Shown here: positions 62,531 to 64,000 of the stretch, piece by piece
Layout: each line of letters starts with the position of its first letter
Numbering within the stretch: position 1 is the stretch's first letter
From: an uncultured Pelagibacteraceae bacterium
Lineage (GTDB): Bacteria > Pseudomonadota > Alphaproteobacteria > Pelagibacterales > Pelagibacteraceae
DNA length: 64,000 bases
Reading direction: 5' to 3'
Assembly: GCA_902596675.1 (NCBI GenBank)
Contig: CACJUO010000001.1
Location: 53,517-117,516, forward strand
Translations under genes and position numbers: made by a program
Notes under the pieces: generated by a model
Databases searched by the model: none
Told to the model about the DNA's origin: nothing
The model's input: the letters and a program-made list of their open reading frames with translations, nothing else

Positions 62531-64000
62531 ATGTCAGACGAATACGATAACAATAAATCATACCAGGCCCAATCATCAGAAGTTTTAGATGGTTCAGTTG
62601 GATCAATTAATCCTGATATGGATTATGTAAGACCAGCGGAAATACCTGAACAAGATTTATATCATGGACATAGTTTCATTGAAAAATGGATTTTTTGTCA
62701 AGATGCGAAGGTTATTGGTGTTCAATATTTTTTAACAGCTGTATTCACAGGAATTGTGGGATTAATTTTATCATGGTTAATGAGACTTCAGCTTGGTTTT
62801 CCTGAGTTAGCAGGTTTCATGACAGCAGAGCATTACTATCAGTTTGTAACTATGCATGGAATGATCATGGTAGTTTACTTTTTAACTGCACTATTTCTTG
62901 GAGGCTTTGGAAATTATCTAATTCCACTCATGGTGGGAGCAAGAGATATGGTTTTCCCATATGTAAACATGCTTAGCTTCTGGATGTTTTTTGTTGCAGT
63001 TGCAGTTTTAATGGCAAGTTTCTTTGTTCCCGGTGGACCAACAGGAGCGGGATGGACATTATATCCTCCTCAGACAATTCTAGAGGGAACTCCAGGATCA
63101 GGTATGGGAATACTTCTAATGCTTATATCTTTATCTTTATTTGTAATTGGTTTCACAATGGGTGGACTAAATTATATGATTACTATTCTGCAAGCTAGAA
63201 CTAGAGGAATGACCTTAATGAGAATGCCATTAACAGTTTGGGGTATTTTCACGGCAACTGTCTTAGCAATGTTAGCATTTCCAGCGCTGCTAGTTAGTGC
63301 AATAATGATGACATTAGATAAGGTTCTACAAACAAGTTTCTTTATGCCAACAATATTGAAGGCAGGTGAGGTTCTTGAATATGGTGGAGGAAGTCCAATA
63401 CTTTTCCAACACTTGTTTTGGTTCTTTGGACACCCTGAAGTTTACATTGTTGCATTACCTGCATTTGGAATAGTTTCAGACTTGATATCAGTTCATGCAA
63501 GAAAAAACATATTTGGTTACAGAATGATGGTTTGGGCAATTGTTGGTATTGGAGCTTTAAGTTTCTTCGTATGGGCTCACCATATGTATGTAAGTGGAAT
63601 GAATCCTTGGTTTGGATTTTTCTTTGCAACAACCACTTTAATTATTGCAGTTCCAACCGCCATGAAGGTTTATAACTGGATACTTACTTTGTGGAGAGGA
63701 AATATTAGAATTAATACAGTTATGTTATGGTGCCTAGGATTTATAGTAACATTTGTAAATGGTGGAATTACTGGAATATTTTTAGGGAATGTTTCAGTTG
63801 ATGTTCCATTATCTGATACATATTTCGTAATAGCCCACTTCCATATGGTCATGGGTATTGCACCATTAATGGTTATTATGGGTGCAGTTTATCACTGGTT
63901 CCCATTAGTAGCTGGAAAAATGTTGCACGAAGGTCTCGGGAAATGGCACTTCTGGATTACTTTCTTAGGAGCTTACTCAATATACTTCCCGATGCACTAT
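62531..64000 (+). CDS. coxA: Cytochrome c oxidase subunit I, 3' end outside window
   Basis: Catalytic subunit, open from ATG 62531 to the window end (490 codons, no stop). Low-spin heme and binuclear-centre ligands are all there: His109, the HPEVY set with His301/Tyr305, His350-His351, and the heme pair His436/His438 (AHFHMV). Proton-path residues are visible: Asp139 in GARDMVFP, Glu303 in HPEVY and Lys379 in PTAMKVYNW, so it is an A-type oxidase. The first 45 residues are polar. An AAAAGGA ribosome site lies a few bases before the ATG. Confidence 0.96.
   Translation, partial: MSDEYDNNKSYQAQSSEVLDGSVGSINPDMDYVRPAEIPEQDLYHGHSFIEKWIFCQDAKVIGVQYFLTAVFTGIVGLILSWLMRLQLGFPELAGFMTAEHYYQFVTMHGMIMVVYFLTALFLGGFGNYLIPLMVGARDMVFPYVNMLSFWMFFVAVAVLMASFFVPGGPTGAGWTLYPPQTILEGTPGSGMGILLMLISLSLFVIGFTMGGLNYMITILQARTRGMTLMRMPLTVWGIFTATVLAMLAFPALLVSAIMMTLDKVLQTSFFMPTILKAGEVLEYGGGSPILFQHLFWFFGHPEVYIVALPAFGIVSDLISVHARKNIFGYRMMVWAIVGIGALSFFVWAHHMYVSGMNPWFGFFFATTTLIIAVPTAMKVYNWILTLWRGNIRINTVMLWCLGFIVTFVNGGITGIFLGNVSVDVPLSDTYFVIAHFHMVMGIAPLMVIMGAVYHWFPLVAGKMLHEGLGKWHFWITFLGAYSIYFPMHY

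Overview
This window comes from a streamlined, very AT-rich alphaproteobacterial chromosome, most likely the marine SAR11 group (Pelagibacterales). The pointers are pervasive A/T codon choice with Lys/Asn/Ile-rich proteins, about 69 genes in 64 kb with intergenic gaps mostly of 0-60 bases, many overlapping genes, and typical alphaproteobacterial families: ChvG/ChvI, the F1-ATPase zeta subunit, BamF, a DUF2093 protein and a TIGR01459-type HAD protein. I saw no rRNA, tRNA, CRISPR, insertion sequence, prophage or integrase. The assignment is inference from gene content and composition, not from a marker-gene comparison.

Layout. 1-9.4 kb: the end of an ABC-2 type ATPase, then polA, the chvI-chvG two-component pair, ahcY, tsaE and an amgK/murU-like pair for cell-wall sugar recycling. 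9.4-19.4 kb: gpmA, a VanZ-like protein, the zeta subunit, a secreted nuclease, a lysozyme-fold-like lipoprotein, a minus-strand msrA-sseA-adaptor-RND pump operon, a DMT exporter, an AlkA-like glycosylase and two DUF1330 genes. 19.4-24.6 kb: a purine phosphoribosyltransferase converging on a complete BMP-type nucleobase/nucleoside ABC importer. 24.7-32.5 kb: a small lipoprotein, hsp20 with a candidate RNA thermometer, oligopeptidase B, a J-domain membrane protein, a GT9 glycosyltransferase, a DapA-superfamily aldolase, CFA synthase and an extremely lysine-rich coiled-coil protein. 32.5-37.9 kb: a RamB/ScfR-type regulator divergent from aceA, with tandem operator-like repeats and a small ORF between them, then small membrane and co-chaperone genes. 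37.9-50.4 kb: typA, groESL, a HAD protein, the ribF-ileS-lspA-bamF run, pgi, rsmD and purD. 50.4-56.0 kb: a minus-strand run ubiA-msbA-waaA-lpxK-lpxL for ubiquinone and lipid A/Kdo. 56-64 kb: quinone reductase, pirin, DoxX, a dehalogenase-like HAD, rsmE, then a cytochrome c oxidase region (SCO1, subunit III, a small membrane protein, subunit II and subunit I cut by the window end).

Most genes are housekeeping. The most interesting signals are regulatory or are lineage reductions: a short hsp20 leader that looks like an RpoH promoter feeding a ROSE-like thermometer, paired TTTGTAAAT repeats between the RamB-like regulator and aceA next to an unannotated 53-codon ORF, an RND adaptor that has lost its helical hairpin, a ChvI receiver with a remodelled beta5-alpha5 loop, and convergent genes that repeatedly share a four-base palindrome supplying both stop codons. 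I saw no clear evidence for a wholly new multi-gene system.
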